Shown here: one piece after another, positions 5,970 through 12,441 of the stretch
Layout of the letters: each line of letters opens with the position of its first letter
Numbering within the stretch: the first letter of the stretch is position 1
Source of the DNA: a virus
IMG/VR virus record: IMGVR_UViG_3300046683_000134
Coordinates: 1-24,467 of that record
DNA length: 24,467 bases
Reading direction: 5' to 3' (one strand)
Notes under the pieces: model-generated
Databases searched by the model: none
Told to the model about the DNA's origin: nothing
The model's input: only the letters and a program-made list of their open reading frames with translations
Program-made: the position numbers and the translations under genes

Positions 5970-8684
5970 ATGGCAACCCTCCAACCGGGCGAGAAGGCGC
6001 GCATGTATGCCCTCGGCAAGATCGCCCGCGGCGGCGCGACGCGCGGCGGCTACGTGAGCGCCCGCGCCTTTATCGCGATCGACGGGGTGCATGTGGGGTT
6101 TGGTGGGACGCCGGGCGCCGGGCACGTCGGGACGATCATCACCTCGCTGTCGATTACGGACACGCTGAACGAGGCCGCGAACACGGCGCAATTTCGGATC
6201 AATGGGATGGTTCCCGCGGCCGGCGCCGAGATCAAGATCACCCTCGGGAGTAAGAACGCGACCGGCGCCCTGTTCGCCGGGTTTGCGCTGCACGTGCAAC
6301 AGGGCTACGCCGCCGACAAGCCGGCCAATATCAACGCCGACGTCTCGGCCGTCGATTACACCTGGCTCTTAGGCTTTACGAAAGTGACGAAGGCGTACCG
6401 GAACCAATCGGCGAGCGCGATCGCCGCCGACCTCGTCGCGACGTATGCCGCGGCGAACGGGTTCACGACGCACAACGTCGCGGCGGGCCTCCCGACGCTC
6501 ACCGAGATCACCTATACGAACGAGGAGCTCGATCAGGCCCTGACGCGCCTGGCGCAACGGATCGGCGGGTACTGGTATGTCGATTATCAAAAGGACGTCC
6601 ATGTTTTTCTCAACGAAACGCTGAACGGCGCGCCCGAGGTGCTGACGCCGGCGCACAAATCCCTCGCCGACGTCCGCAAAACCGCCGACCGGACGCAAGT
6701 ACTGACCCGCGTGTACGTCGAGGGCCGGGGCTCGAATATCCTCGGCGCCGTCGCGGCCGGCGACACGATGATCCCGATCGAGGCCGTCGATATGTTCGAG
6801 GCGGCGGCCGACGTGTTCGCGAAAGTGTCGCCGCACGGATCCGAGGGCGCGGCCGAGTGGGTGAGCTATACCGGCGTGATCCCTGGCGGCGCCGGCTCGC
6901 TCGTCGGGCCCGGCGTCGGGCCGCCAGGCGCGCCGACTGTGGGCAGGGCCGCGGGCGCGGGCCTCAGCGTCGGCCGGTATCAGTACGCCTACACCGACGT
7001 CACGCCGAGCGGCGAAACCCTGCCGAGCCCGATCGCGGCGATCGACGTCGGATCGCCCGTGGCGCCGCCGCCGACCGCGCCGGGCGCGACACCGCAACCC
7101 GCGACGAGCGGCGTCGACCTCGGGACGCACATCTACAGTTACACGTACGTGACCGGCGCCGGCGGCGAAACGACGCCGGCCCTGCAAGCAACGACAGTGA
7201 ACACGCAAGCGCCGCTCACGCCGACGGGCGGGATCGATCATGTGGCGGCCCATAGCGGGGGATCGCTCGTGGCTGGCGCGTATGCGTACCGCGTGACCTA
7301 TATCGGCACGGCGCCAGGGAGCGGCCAGAGCACCGCCGCGCCGTATGGCGGCGCGATCACCCTCGCCGGGCCGAATCAATCCAACCAGCTCTTTATCGGC
7401 GGCACACCGCAGACCGTGGTACCGGCTGGCGTGACGCGCGTGATCGTATACGGATCGAATATCAATGCGACCAGCGGGCCGTTTTTCGGCCTCGGCGACG
7501 CGAGTAAAAACGCCGACGGTACGTGGACGTTTATCGACCAATTTTTACGCAATCCCGGCGGCCTCGGCGGCGCGCCGCTCCCGACGACGAACGCCGCGCT
7601 CGCCTGGCTCGCCCAAGTGCACGTCACGACGCCCGCGAGCCCGGATCCCGTCGTCACCGGCGCCAAGATTTACCGAACGCGCCTCGATGGCACCTGGCAC
7701 CTCGTCGCCTCGGTCACTGGCCCGCAAGGCGCGATCGCGTACGACGACGTGATCCCGGATGCGAGTCTCGGCGCGGCGCCGCCGACCGTCGATAGCTCGG
7801 CCGGCGGGTACCGCGCCGTCGCGCTCTCGAATATTGCCCCGGGACCTGGCGCGACGACGGACCGGAAGTTATACCGCACGGCCGTGAACGGGACGCAATT
7901 GCGATTACTCGCGGCCTTTGGCAATAACACCGTGAGTACGGTCACGGATATCAACCCGGATACCGCGCTCGGCGTGAACGCGCCGACGAGCGATACCTCG
8001 GGCCTGCAACAAATCGCCGGACAAGTACCGGCCGGCTCGGCGGCGATCGTCGTCGCGAACCTGGGCCCGTTCGAGAGCGGCGGCGGGTGGGCGGTGATCG
8101 GCAACGGTGAACAGGTGATCCGGTACGCCGGCAAAACCGGGAACACGCTCAGCGGGATCCCGGCCGTCGGGATCGGCGCGATCGTCGCGGCGATCGCCTA
8201 CAACTCGACGATCACGGCCGCGCCGATGTTGACCGGGATCCCGGCGAGCGGCGCCTATGCGATCGTCGAGGATCTCAACCCGGGCGACGAGATCAACCTC
8301 GTCGTGAAACGCGAGGACGCCGCCCGGCAGACGGCGCTCGCGGCGATGATCAAGACCGGGCCGGGCTGGCGCGAGGAGTGGATCCAAGATCGCCGGCTGT
8401 CGATCGCCGAGGCGCGCGCCCGCGGCGACGCGACGCTCGCGCTGCGCCCGCTCGAGGACGTCACGATCACGTATACCTGTCGGGATCTGCGGACGGCCTC
8501 GGGCAAGTCGATCACCGTGAACCTCCCGGCGCCGACGAACCTGAGCGGGACATTCAAAATTCAATCGGTGACGATCAGCAATTTTCGGCCGTACCCGACG
8601 CAGTACCCGACGTTCAGCGTGACGGCCTCGAGCTCGATGTTCTCGTTCGAGGACTGGCTGAGACAAATGCAAACGAAGGTATAA
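5970..8684 (+). CDS. Tail hub / tail-associated protein with inserted repeat region
   Basis: A 904-residue protein following the tape measure. Residues about 20-300 resemble the gp27-like siphophage hub (AFIAIDGVHVGFGG start, LTRLAQRIGGYWYVDY, a VHVFLNETL strand), and the last 130 or so (DEINLVVKREDAARQTALAA, TYTCRDLRTASGKSITV, GTFKIQSVTI) resemble the hub's final domain. Between them, about residues 315-720, lie several Ig/fibronectin-like repeats with GRYQYAYTDVTPSGETLPSP, THIYSYTYVTGAGGETTP, GAYAYRVTYIG and two KIYRT or KLYRT units. The insert probably projects outward to touch the host surface. Start ATG 5970 directly follows the tape-measure stop. Confidence 0.8.
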   Translation: MATLQPGEKARMYALGKIARGGATRGGYVSARAFIAIDGVHVGFGGTPGAGHVGTIITSLSITDTLNEAANTAQFRINGMVPAAGAEIKITLGSKNATGALFAGFALHVQQGYAADKPANINADVSAVDYTWLLGFTKVTKAYRNQSASAIAADLVATYAAANGFTTHNVAAGLPTLTEITYTNEELDQALTRLAQRIGGYWYVDYQKDVHVFLNETLNGAPEVLTPAHKSLADVRKTADRTQVLTRVYVEGRGSNILGAVAAGDTMIPIEAVDMFEAAADVFAKVSPHGSEGAAEWVSYTGVIPGGAGSLVGPGVGPPGAPTVGRAAGAGLSVGRYQYAYTDVTPSGETLPSPIAAIDVGSPVAPPPTAPGATPQPATSGVDLGTHIYSYTYVTGAGGETTPALQATTVNTQAPLTPTGGIDHVAAHSGGSLVAGAYAYRVTYIGTAPGSGQSTAAPYGGAITLAGPNQSNQLFIGGTPQTVVPAGVTRVIVYGSNINATSGPFFGLGDASKNADGTWTFIDQFLRNPGGLGGAPLPTTNAALAWLAQVHVTTPASPDPVVTGAKIYRTRLDGTWHLVASVTGPQGAIAYDDVIPDASLGAAPPTVDSSAGGYRAVALSNIAPGPGATTDRKLYRTAVNGTQLRLLAAFGNNTVSTVTDINPDTALGVNAPTSDTSGLQQIAGQVPAGSAAIVVANLGPFESGGGWAVIGNGEQVIRYAGKTGNTLSGIPAVGIGAIVAAIAYNSTITAAPMLTGIPASGAYAIVEDLNPGDEINLVVKREDAARQTALAAMIKTGPGWREEWIQDRRLSIAEARARGDATLALRPLEDVTITYTCRDLRTASGKSITVNLPAPTNLSGTFKIQSVTISNFRPYPTQYPTFSVTASSSMFSFEDWLRQMQTKV

Positions 8685-8687
8685 CCG

Positions 8688-9152
8688 ATGCCGATTACGC
8701 GGACGCCCATCATTGACGACGACGGCACCGGTACGACGGGCTCGGTGCTCGATAACGCCTGGAAACAACAACTCTACGATCAGATCGACGCGCTGAGCGC
8801 GAGCGGCGCGGTCTATGGGAATTGGACGCCGATCGACGGGAGCGGCGCGGCAATCCCGTTGACGATCCTCGGCGCGCGCTATTGCAAAATGGATAAGCTC
8901 GTGAGTGTCTGGGCGGATATCGTCTATCCGTCGACGGCGAGCTCGTTACAGGCGACGATCTCCGGCCTCCCGTTCGGCAACGCGGGGCCGAATTGCGCCG
9001 GCTGTTTTTTGACGTTTGGGCCGCCCATGCTGTTTTTTCAAGGGGTCGGCGTGACCTACCTCTTAATGTTTACGCCCGCGATGGCGAATCAACCCAACAG
9101 CGCCGTCAGCGGCGCGCGCGTCGTCTTTCAAGGCTCGTTTCTCACCACGTAA
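8688..9152 (+). CDS. Distal tail / fibre-like protein
   Basis: A 154-residue protein beginning three bases after the hub. The N-terminus reads TPIIDDDGTGTTGSVLDNAW followed by KQQLYDQID, a short trimer-forming-like helix of the type that anchors phage tail appendages. The rest is a beta-rich jelly-roll-like domain (YGNWTPIDGSGAAIPLTI, CKMDKLVSVWADIVYP, ATISGLPFG), as in small receptor-binding or tail-tip proteins. I infer a minor tail or receptor-binding role from architecture and position. No enzymatic motif is visible. Confidence 0.65.
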   Translation: MPITRTPIIDDDGTGTTGSVLDNAWKQQLYDQIDALSASGAVYGNWTPIDGSGAAIPLTILGARYCKMDKLVSVWADIVYPSTASSLQATISGLPFGNAGPNCAGCFLTFGPPMLFFQGVGVTYLLMFTPAMANQPNSAVSGARVVFQGSFLTT

Positions 9153-9164
9153 CAGGGGGCACCG

Positions 9165-9488
9165 ATGGCCGCTCCGTTTCCGCCCGCGGGCGGGCAAAAG
9201 CAATACACCGAGCGCCCGCTCAAGGTGTACGGCGAGCAGTACCTCGCGGGCCAGGCCTTGCCCGTGCACGTCGTGATCGATCCCGTCCTGACGCTGCCCG
9301 ACGGATCGACCGCTCCGATCTACGCCGACGGCCAGGCGCGCGCGCCGCTCGCGGCCGGCTGGGTTGTCTTGCACCCGGGCGACTGGCTGATCTCGAGCCG
9401 CTTTAGCGGCGCGCCCGTCGAGGTGATCTCGAATGAAGAATTTGCCGAACGGTTCGGCGGCGGGCCGGCCGTCGTCGAGGGCACCTAA
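9165..9488 (+). CDS. Conserved phage protein with PGDW motif
   Basis: A 107-residue protein in the distal tail cluster, preceded by an AGGGGG Shine-Dalgarno-like stretch. The C-terminal half has VLHPGDWLISSRFSGAPVEV, then ISNEEFAERFG. A V-x-PGDW-[IL]-V strand followed by an F-x-x-x-[FY] helix is seen in many small phage proteins of unknown function. The N-terminal part has no distinctive motif. It may contribute to tail tip, head decoration or host interaction; the sequence does not decide between these. Confidence 0.65.
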   Translation: MAAPFPPAGGQKQYTERPLKVYGEQYLAGQALPVHVVIDPVLTLPDGSTAPIYADGQARAPLAAGWVVLHPGDWLISSRFSGAPVEVISNEEFAERFGGGPAVVEGT

Positions 9489-9502
9489 CCAAGGAGGCCG
9501 CT

Positions 9503-9640
9503 ATGGTGACGCTCAAGATCGGGCTGATGATCGCCGCGCTACTGCTCGAGGTGTTCGCCGCGCTCGGCGTCCCGTCGCCGCGGCTGAACCTGATCGCCGC
9601 GGGTTTAGCCTGTTATCTCGCCGCGATCATCATCGCGTAA
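9503..9640 (+). CDS. Small two-helix membrane protein (holin candidate)
   Basis: A 45-residue protein with a strong ribosome binding site, AAGGAGG at 9491-9497. Two hydrophobic helices, about residues 5-22 (KIGLMIAALLLEVFAAL) and 28-44 (LNLIAAGLACYLAAIIIA), are separated by a short GVPSPR turn. The layout resembles a small holin, but the same turn also occurs in tiny membrane proteins of unknown function. No endolysin was found beside it. It is too short for the usual ORF cut-off but is well supported by its RBS and the operon position. Confidence 0.65.
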   Translation: MVTLKIGLMIAALLLEVFAALGVPSPRLNLIAAGLACYLAAIIIA

Positions 9641-9660
9641 GGGCGCCCGGGCGCGCGAGG

Positions 9661-9771
9661 ATGCCCCAGGCGCGGCGATCGCCCTGGCGCCTGCGCCTCA
9701 CCCTCATCGCGCTCGTGCTGCTCGAGCTCGGCGTCGGGCTGTTCGTGCTGTGGTGGGGGAGTGGACGCTGA
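9661..9771 (+). CDS. Tiny single-helix membrane protein overlapping the tRNA
   Basis: A 36-residue ORF, the last on the late strand. A basic N-terminus (PQARRSPWRLR) precedes one strong hydrophobic helix (LTLIALVLLELGVGLFVLWW), giving an N-in/C-out prediction. Its last ten bases lie antisense within the tRNA 3' end. A weak GAGG lies very close to the ATG. It could be a lysis accessory protein, or the frame may be open by chance; the membrane topology is the only support. Confidence 0.45.
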   Translation: MPQARRSPWRLRLTLIALVLLELGVGLFVLWWGSGR

Positions 9772-9835
9772 CGGACTCGAACCGCCGACCTCCTCGGTGT
9801 GAACGAGGCGCTCTAACCAACTGAGCTAAGCGTCC
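9762..9835 (-). tRNA. tRNA-Val (CAC)
   Basis: A complete 74-nt cloverleaf reads on the minus strand. The acceptor is GGACGCT paired with AGCGTCC, followed by discriminator A. The D-arm is GCTC/GAGC. The anticodon stem is CCTCG/CGAGG with loop TTCACAC, giving anticodon CAC (valine). The T-arm is GGCGG/CCGTC around TTCGAGT, with one G-T pair. The 3' CCA is not encoded. It may be a functional phage tRNA or a host-derived attachment sequence, since it lies on the integrase side of the genome. Its T-arm contains the same GGTTCGAG octamer repeated in the neighbouring block. Confidence 0.93.
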
Positions 9836-9841
9836 AAATTC

Positions 9842-9858
9842 TGCATTTGCAAAATGCA
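9842..9858. repeat. Short hairpin upstream of tRNA
   Basis: TGCATTT and AAATGCA form a perfect 7-bp stem around a 3-base GCA. It lies just 5' of the tRNA on the tRNA's own strand, so it could be a protein-binding site near its promoter. No function is established. Confidence 0.5.
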
Positions 9859-9870
9859 ACTTACGGGCAT

Positions 9871-9923
9871 CCTCGAACCTGTTCTACGCGGTAAAGCGCT
9901 TTACCAAAAAAGTAGGTTCGAGG
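9871..9923. repeat. Nested inverted repeat
   Basis: CCTCGAACCT at 9871-9880 and AGGTTCGAGG at 9914-9923 are a perfect 10-bp inverted pair. They enclose, almost concentrically, the perfect 16-bp palindrome GGTAAAGCGCTTTACC at 9890-9905. The outer arms contain the octamer that recurs across the block. The symmetric layout suggests binding of a dimer or tetramer, such as a recombinase or initiator. Confidence 0.7.
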
Positions 9924-10016
9924 ACGGTTCGAGCAACCTGCAACTACCTGCGCAACCTACCTTTCCGGCTATGGCTTCGAGCGTGTGAAAAGAGACTAAC
10001 GCCGGCGCTCAACCCA

Positions 10017-10114
10017 CAAAAACACTCAGTAAATCAGGCGATTTCGGCACGTTTCGGCCTGTTTTACTCGAACCACTTACCAGAAAATATATTGAAATAT
10101 ATTGAGTGTTTTTG
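10017..10114. repeat. 12-bp inverted repeat enclosing an AT-rich tandem repeat
   Basis: CAAAAACACTCA (10017-10028) is exactly complementary to TGAGTGTTTTTG (10103-10114). Inside the right end, AAATATATTG is repeated in perfect tandem (10085-10094 and 10095-10104), the most AT-rich spot seen in this GC-rich genome. It could be a duplex-unwinding element, or an IHF-bendable segment of attP. Confidence 0.7.
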
Positions 10115-10146
10115 AAGGTGTTTTCCTCGAACCAACGGGGAGTGGT

Positions 10147-10232
10147 TCGAGGGGTAAGAGGCCACAGGCCGCCGGAGGGATCGCGACGCTCGAACCATGG
10201 GGCGTCGGCTCGAGGGGTAAGAGGCCATAGGC
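10147..10232. repeat. 23-bp direct repeats, 63 bp apart
   Basis: The 23-bp units at 10147-10169 and 10210-10232 differ at one base; each begins TCGAGGGGTAAGAGGCCA. Part of the same unit (GAGGCCATAGG) recurs at 10258-10268. A spacing of 63 bp is six helical turns, which places copies on the same DNA face. Confidence 0.75.
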
Positions 10233-10274
10233 GATCGGACGGATGCGGCGCGCGCACGAGGCCATAGGTTCGAG

Positions 10275-10508
10275 TTAATCGGTTCGCTCGGTGTGCTGGC
10301 GGAGTCGCTGCTCGAGCTCGAGCTCGAACGCCGTCGGCGGGCCGATGATGATCAGGGCGTAACTTGTGGGATCTGGCTCGTACCGTTTCCAGCCATCGAC
10401 GGGCTCGACCTCGATCGCCCGTCGATACCACGACACCCGCACGTCCTCGCTACGCTCGAGAAGCGCCGTGAAGGCCTCGATCAGTTTGCGCTTTTCTTCG
10501 GACGTCAT
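10275..10508 (-). CDS. Unknown 77-residue protein downstream of integrase
   Basis: The ATG at 10508 overlaps the integrase stop by 4 bases, so the two genes are co-transcribed and translationally coupled. The protein begins with a charged helix (EEKRKLIEAFTALLERSED), followed by RVSWYRRAIEVEPVDGW, a short YALIIIGPP strand and a final helix FELELEQRLRQHTERTD. No family was recognised. Its position next to the presumptive attP and behind the integrase makes a recombination accessory role possible, but it lacks the clear winged-helix of an excisionase. The longer start at 10574 would sit inside the integrase. Confidence 0.7.
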   Translation of the reverse strand: MTSEEKRKLIEAFTALLERSEDVRVSWYRRAIEVEPVDGWKRYEPDPTSYALIIIGPPTAFELELEQRLRQHTERTD

Positions 10509-11851
10509 GACCGGCGAACGATCTTGAGCGGCGTCGGCGGCGTGAGGGGCTCGGCCAGGTGACGATCGAGCCAAGCCGTAAGCGCCTCGTTCGCCTCGCG
10601 CAGCGTCGGATCGACGGCCGAGGCGGTATAGATCCGCGACGTGCGCGCCGACCGATGATCGAGCGCCCGGATGACGGCCGGATTGATTTGCAGCTGGCCG
10701 CGCCGATCGAACAGGCCATTCGTCGCCTGCGCCAACGCGGACGCGAGCGAGTGCTTCAGGTGGTACAGCGTCATCGTCGAGAGATCGACCGGGACGCCGG
10801 CGGCGCCGAGCGAGGCCTGCGCCCGAGCCGCCGCGCCCTTGAATTGCTTATTGAGGCCCGAGACCGAAAACTTACCCCAGGCGGCCGGCGTCGCGGCGAA
10901 CGCCCGCATGGCGTCGACGCCGTACGGCGTGAGCGGGATCGTTTCGGGCGCCGGGATCACCTTCGCCCGGCCCTTAAAGCGCGGCGGTTTGGTGAGGGTA
11001 ATGACGCCGGCGGCCATCTCCTCGCGCGTCGCGTCGGGGTCGTCATGAAACGCCGTCTCCGGTTTCAACAGGCTGAGTTGTTTCGGCGTGATGTTCACCC
11101 AGGCGAGGACCGCGAGCCGGAGCTCGCCGTGGCGCGACTGCTTACCGAACGGCCGGCGCACCGACGCGAGCACCTCGCGCACGAGGCGCATATCCTGGCC
11201 GGATAACTTGGCGCCGGCCCGGGCGCGCGTCTCGATGAGGGCGATCGGATTGCGCGGCGCCTGCGGATCGTTGCGGTTCAGGATCCGAAACAGCTGATAG
11301 AGCGCCTGGCGGTAGTGGTTCGACGTCGTACCGAACTCGGTCGGATCGGTATCGCGATCCGTCGGCGCGAACGCCTCCTCGAGCACCTTGCGGATCCGAT
11401 CGATCACCTCGGCCCGGATCGAGACGGATTTACCCACGCGCACGAACGCGATCTCACCGAGGGTCCGACCGACGTCCTGATCGCGCGCCGCCTTGTATTG
11501 CGCCGGCGTCACGACGGGCGCCGTCGGCGCAGACGGTTGGGCCATCCAGAAGGCCAGCTGAAACGTGCGGACCTTTTTTGTCGCCGGCGAGAGGTTCGCG
11601 ACCTCGAGGTACCGTTCGACGCCCGCGGCCAGCGTCCCGGCCGTCGGCGTCGGATCTTTCGCGCGCTCGCGCTCGAGAGCGGCGCGCGTCGTCGTCACCC
11701 ATCGCACCATCGCGGCGTCGTCGCGTTTCTTCCAGGATCTCGAATCACGCAAGGCGCCCGGCCCTGAGCCGACCTTCACCTTGCCCTCATAGCCGTACGA
11801 GGTTTTGTAAATGTTCGCCGGGAGGGGTAACTCAACTGTAAGCGATTTCAT
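10505..11851 (-). CDS. Tyrosine recombinase / integrase, divergent catalytic residues
   Basis: A 448-residue integrase that would insert the phage genome into the host chromosome. The N-terminal part contains arm- and core-binding-like segments, for example GTLAAGVERYLEVANLSPAT. The C-terminal catalytic domain ends with LDHRSARTSRIY, giving the box II His399 and nucleophile Tyr408. The usual HxxR is read as YHLK, with Tyr363 and Lys366. The first catalytic Arg is apparently replaced: the box I segment around 246-265 (VNITPKQLSLLK) shows Thr255 at that place. Lys for the box II Arg occurs in other integrases; loss of the box I Arg is less usual. It lies on the minus strand beside tRNA-Val and the repeat block. 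Confidence 0.85.
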   Translation of the reverse strand: MKSLTVELPLPANIYKTSYGYEGKVKVGSGPGALRDSRSWKKRDDAAMVRWVTTTRAALERERAKDPTPTAGTLAAGVERYLEVANLSPATKKVRTFQLAFWMAQPSAPTAPVVTPAQYKAARDQDVGRTLGEIAFVRVGKSVSIRAEVIDRIRKVLEEAFAPTDRDTDPTEFGTTSNHYRQALYQLFRILNRNDPQAPRNPIALIETRARAGAKLSGQDMRLVREVLASVRRPFGKQSRHGELRLAVLAWVNITPKQLSLLKPETAFHDDPDATREEMAAGVITLTKPPRFKGRAKVIPAPETIPLTPYGVDAMRAFAATPAAWGKFSVSGLNKQFKGAAARAQASLGAAGVPVDLSTMTLYHLKHSLASALAQATNGLFDRRGQLQINPAVIRALDHRSARTSRIYTASAVDPTLREANEALTAWLDRHLAEPLTPPTPLKIVRRS

Positions 11852-11921
11852 ATATTTGCTCTATGCGATTTGGGTTAGTATGCGTCTTTGGTATTCGCCG
11901 TCGTCGTCGCGAGGTTCTCAT

Positions 11922-12107
11922 ATGCTGACGTCGATCGAGTCTCCCGAGCTCACCCACCAAGAGCGGCGCCTGCTCGCTCTATTTCGTTCACTGGATCCCG
12001 ACCTGCGCGCGCGCGTCGAGGAGTTTATGGTCGAGGCGGCCGTCGTTTGCGCTGATGCGTCTGACGAAGGCTTGTCAACATCTCCAGAAGGGTCTGACGG
12101 GTCTTAG
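11922..12107 (+). CDS. Small helical protein convergent with the repressor
   Basis: A 61-residue protein on the strand opposite to both flanking genes. GAGG at 11911-11914 sits seven bases before ATG 11922. The last 83 bases overlap the 3' end of the repressor gene on the other strand. Residues about 10-40 form a helical pair (LTHQERRLLALFRSLDPDLR and VEEFMVEAAV), rather like the C-terminal helices of Cro/CI-type proteins; the tail is Ser/Gly-rich. I do not recognise a family. Transcription through it would be antisense to the repressor end, so a regulatory role is conceivable. Confidence 0.55.
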   Translation: MLTSIESPELTHQERRLLALFRSLDPDLRARVEEFMVEAAVVCADASDEGLSTSPEGSDGS

Positions 12108-12402
12108 GCGGGAGGGCGCGCACCTCCTCGATGAGGCGCGCCTCGAACGGATCGCTCGGCAGGTTCAGCAACCCCACCAGGGTAAAGCCGAACATCTGGG
12201 CCATGCGGTCGAGCGTCGTGAGATCGGCGTCGAATTCGCCCTTCAGGTAGCGACTCATCCAGGCCTGCGTACGGCCGATCCGTTCGCCGAGCTGCGCCTG
12301 CGTGACGCCGGTCGTCTGGATCCAGGAGCGGATCCGCTCGCGGGCCTGCTGATCAAGGGTCTGGGGCACGGGTACCAGAATCGGTGCATCAGGCATCAAC
12401 AT
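12025..12402 (-). CDS. CI-like HTH_XRE repressor
   Basis: A 125-residue DNA-binding protein, read divergently from the Cro-like gene at 12482. The N-terminal part has an XRE helix-turn-helix at about residues 30-60: GVTQAQLGERIGRTQAWMSR, then YLKGEFDADLTTLDRMAQMF. A C-terminal helix (ALPPKTRQTLLEMLTSLRQ) may dimerise. No LexA-like protease domain is present, so induction must differ from lambda CI. ATG 12402 is chosen because a TATACT -10 ends seven bases before it and no ribosome binding site is visible; a second ATG lies at 12396. The longer frame to 12564 would run through the operator and the opposing promoter. Confidence 0.85.
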   Translation of the reverse strand: MLMPDAPILVPVPQTLDQQARERIRSWIQTTGVTQAQLGERIGRTQAWMSRYLKGEFDADLTTLDRMAQMFGFTLVGLLNLPSDPFEARLIEEVRALPPKTRQTLLEMLTSLRQTHQRKRRPPRP

Positions 12403-12408
12403 GCAAGC

Positions 12409-12414
12409 AGTATA
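12409..12414 (-). promoter_or_regulatory. Leftward repressor promoter (-10 element)
   Basis: TATACT reads on the minus strand from 12414 to 12409, with no good -35 at 16-18 bp. The predicted start point is near the repressor ATG at 12402, so the transcript would be leaderless. The element overlaps the operator at 12411-12427, which allows autoregulation. A weak -35 is typical of activator-dependent promoters such as lambda PRM. Confidence 0.55.
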
Positions 12415-12427
12415 CACGTTCTGTATA
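12411..12427. promoter_or_regulatory. Repressor operator
   Basis: TATACA and TGTATA form a perfect 6-bp inverted repeat around CGTTC, a 17-bp site as expected for an HTH_XRE dimer. It covers the leftward -10. A further TGTATA half-site at 12464-12469 covers the rightward -10, so the same protein could block both promoters. Confidence 0.75.
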
Positions 12428-12441
12428 TTCCAGCCTAGCAG

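Larger units (their letters stand above)
9836..10274. other. Repeat-rich non-coding block (attP or origin candidate)
   Basis: About 440 bases between tRNA and integrase operon hold no credible gene. The block carries eight exact copies of GGTTCGAG in both orientations. On + they start at 9915, 9926, 10144 and 10267; on - (CTCGAACC) at 9872, 10067, 10126 and 10189. Two near-copies lie at 9974 and 10207. It also has palindromes, a tandem AT-rich repeat, a 12-bp inverted repeat and a 23-bp direct repeat. This concentration fits integrase or Xis binding sites around an attP, or iterons of a replication origin. Which of these applies cannot be decided from sequence alone. Confidence 0.7.

Noticed and set aside
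6369-7541. 390-residue minus-strand ORF inside the hub gene
   Set aside because: It is an Arg/His/Asp-rich antisense translation with no domain, while the plus-strand hub is well supported.
5970-9152. Diversity-generating retroelement acting on tail proteins
   Set aside because: No reverse transcriptase or template repeat was found anywhere in the genome.
9890-9905. 16-bp palindrome as intrinsic terminator
   Set aside because: The A-run that follows is on the plus strand. A terminator needs a T-run 3' of the stem on the transcribed strand, and the palindrome has almost no loop.
10147-10274. CRISPR-like array
   Set aside because: The spacing is irregular, there are only two full repeats and a part, and no cas gene is present.
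10009-10431. 140-residue minus-strand ORF in the repeat block
   Set aside because: It overlaps the 77-residue gene and its repeated LWPLTPR peptides come from the 23-bp DNA repeats. It is better explained as repeat-rich non-coding DNA.
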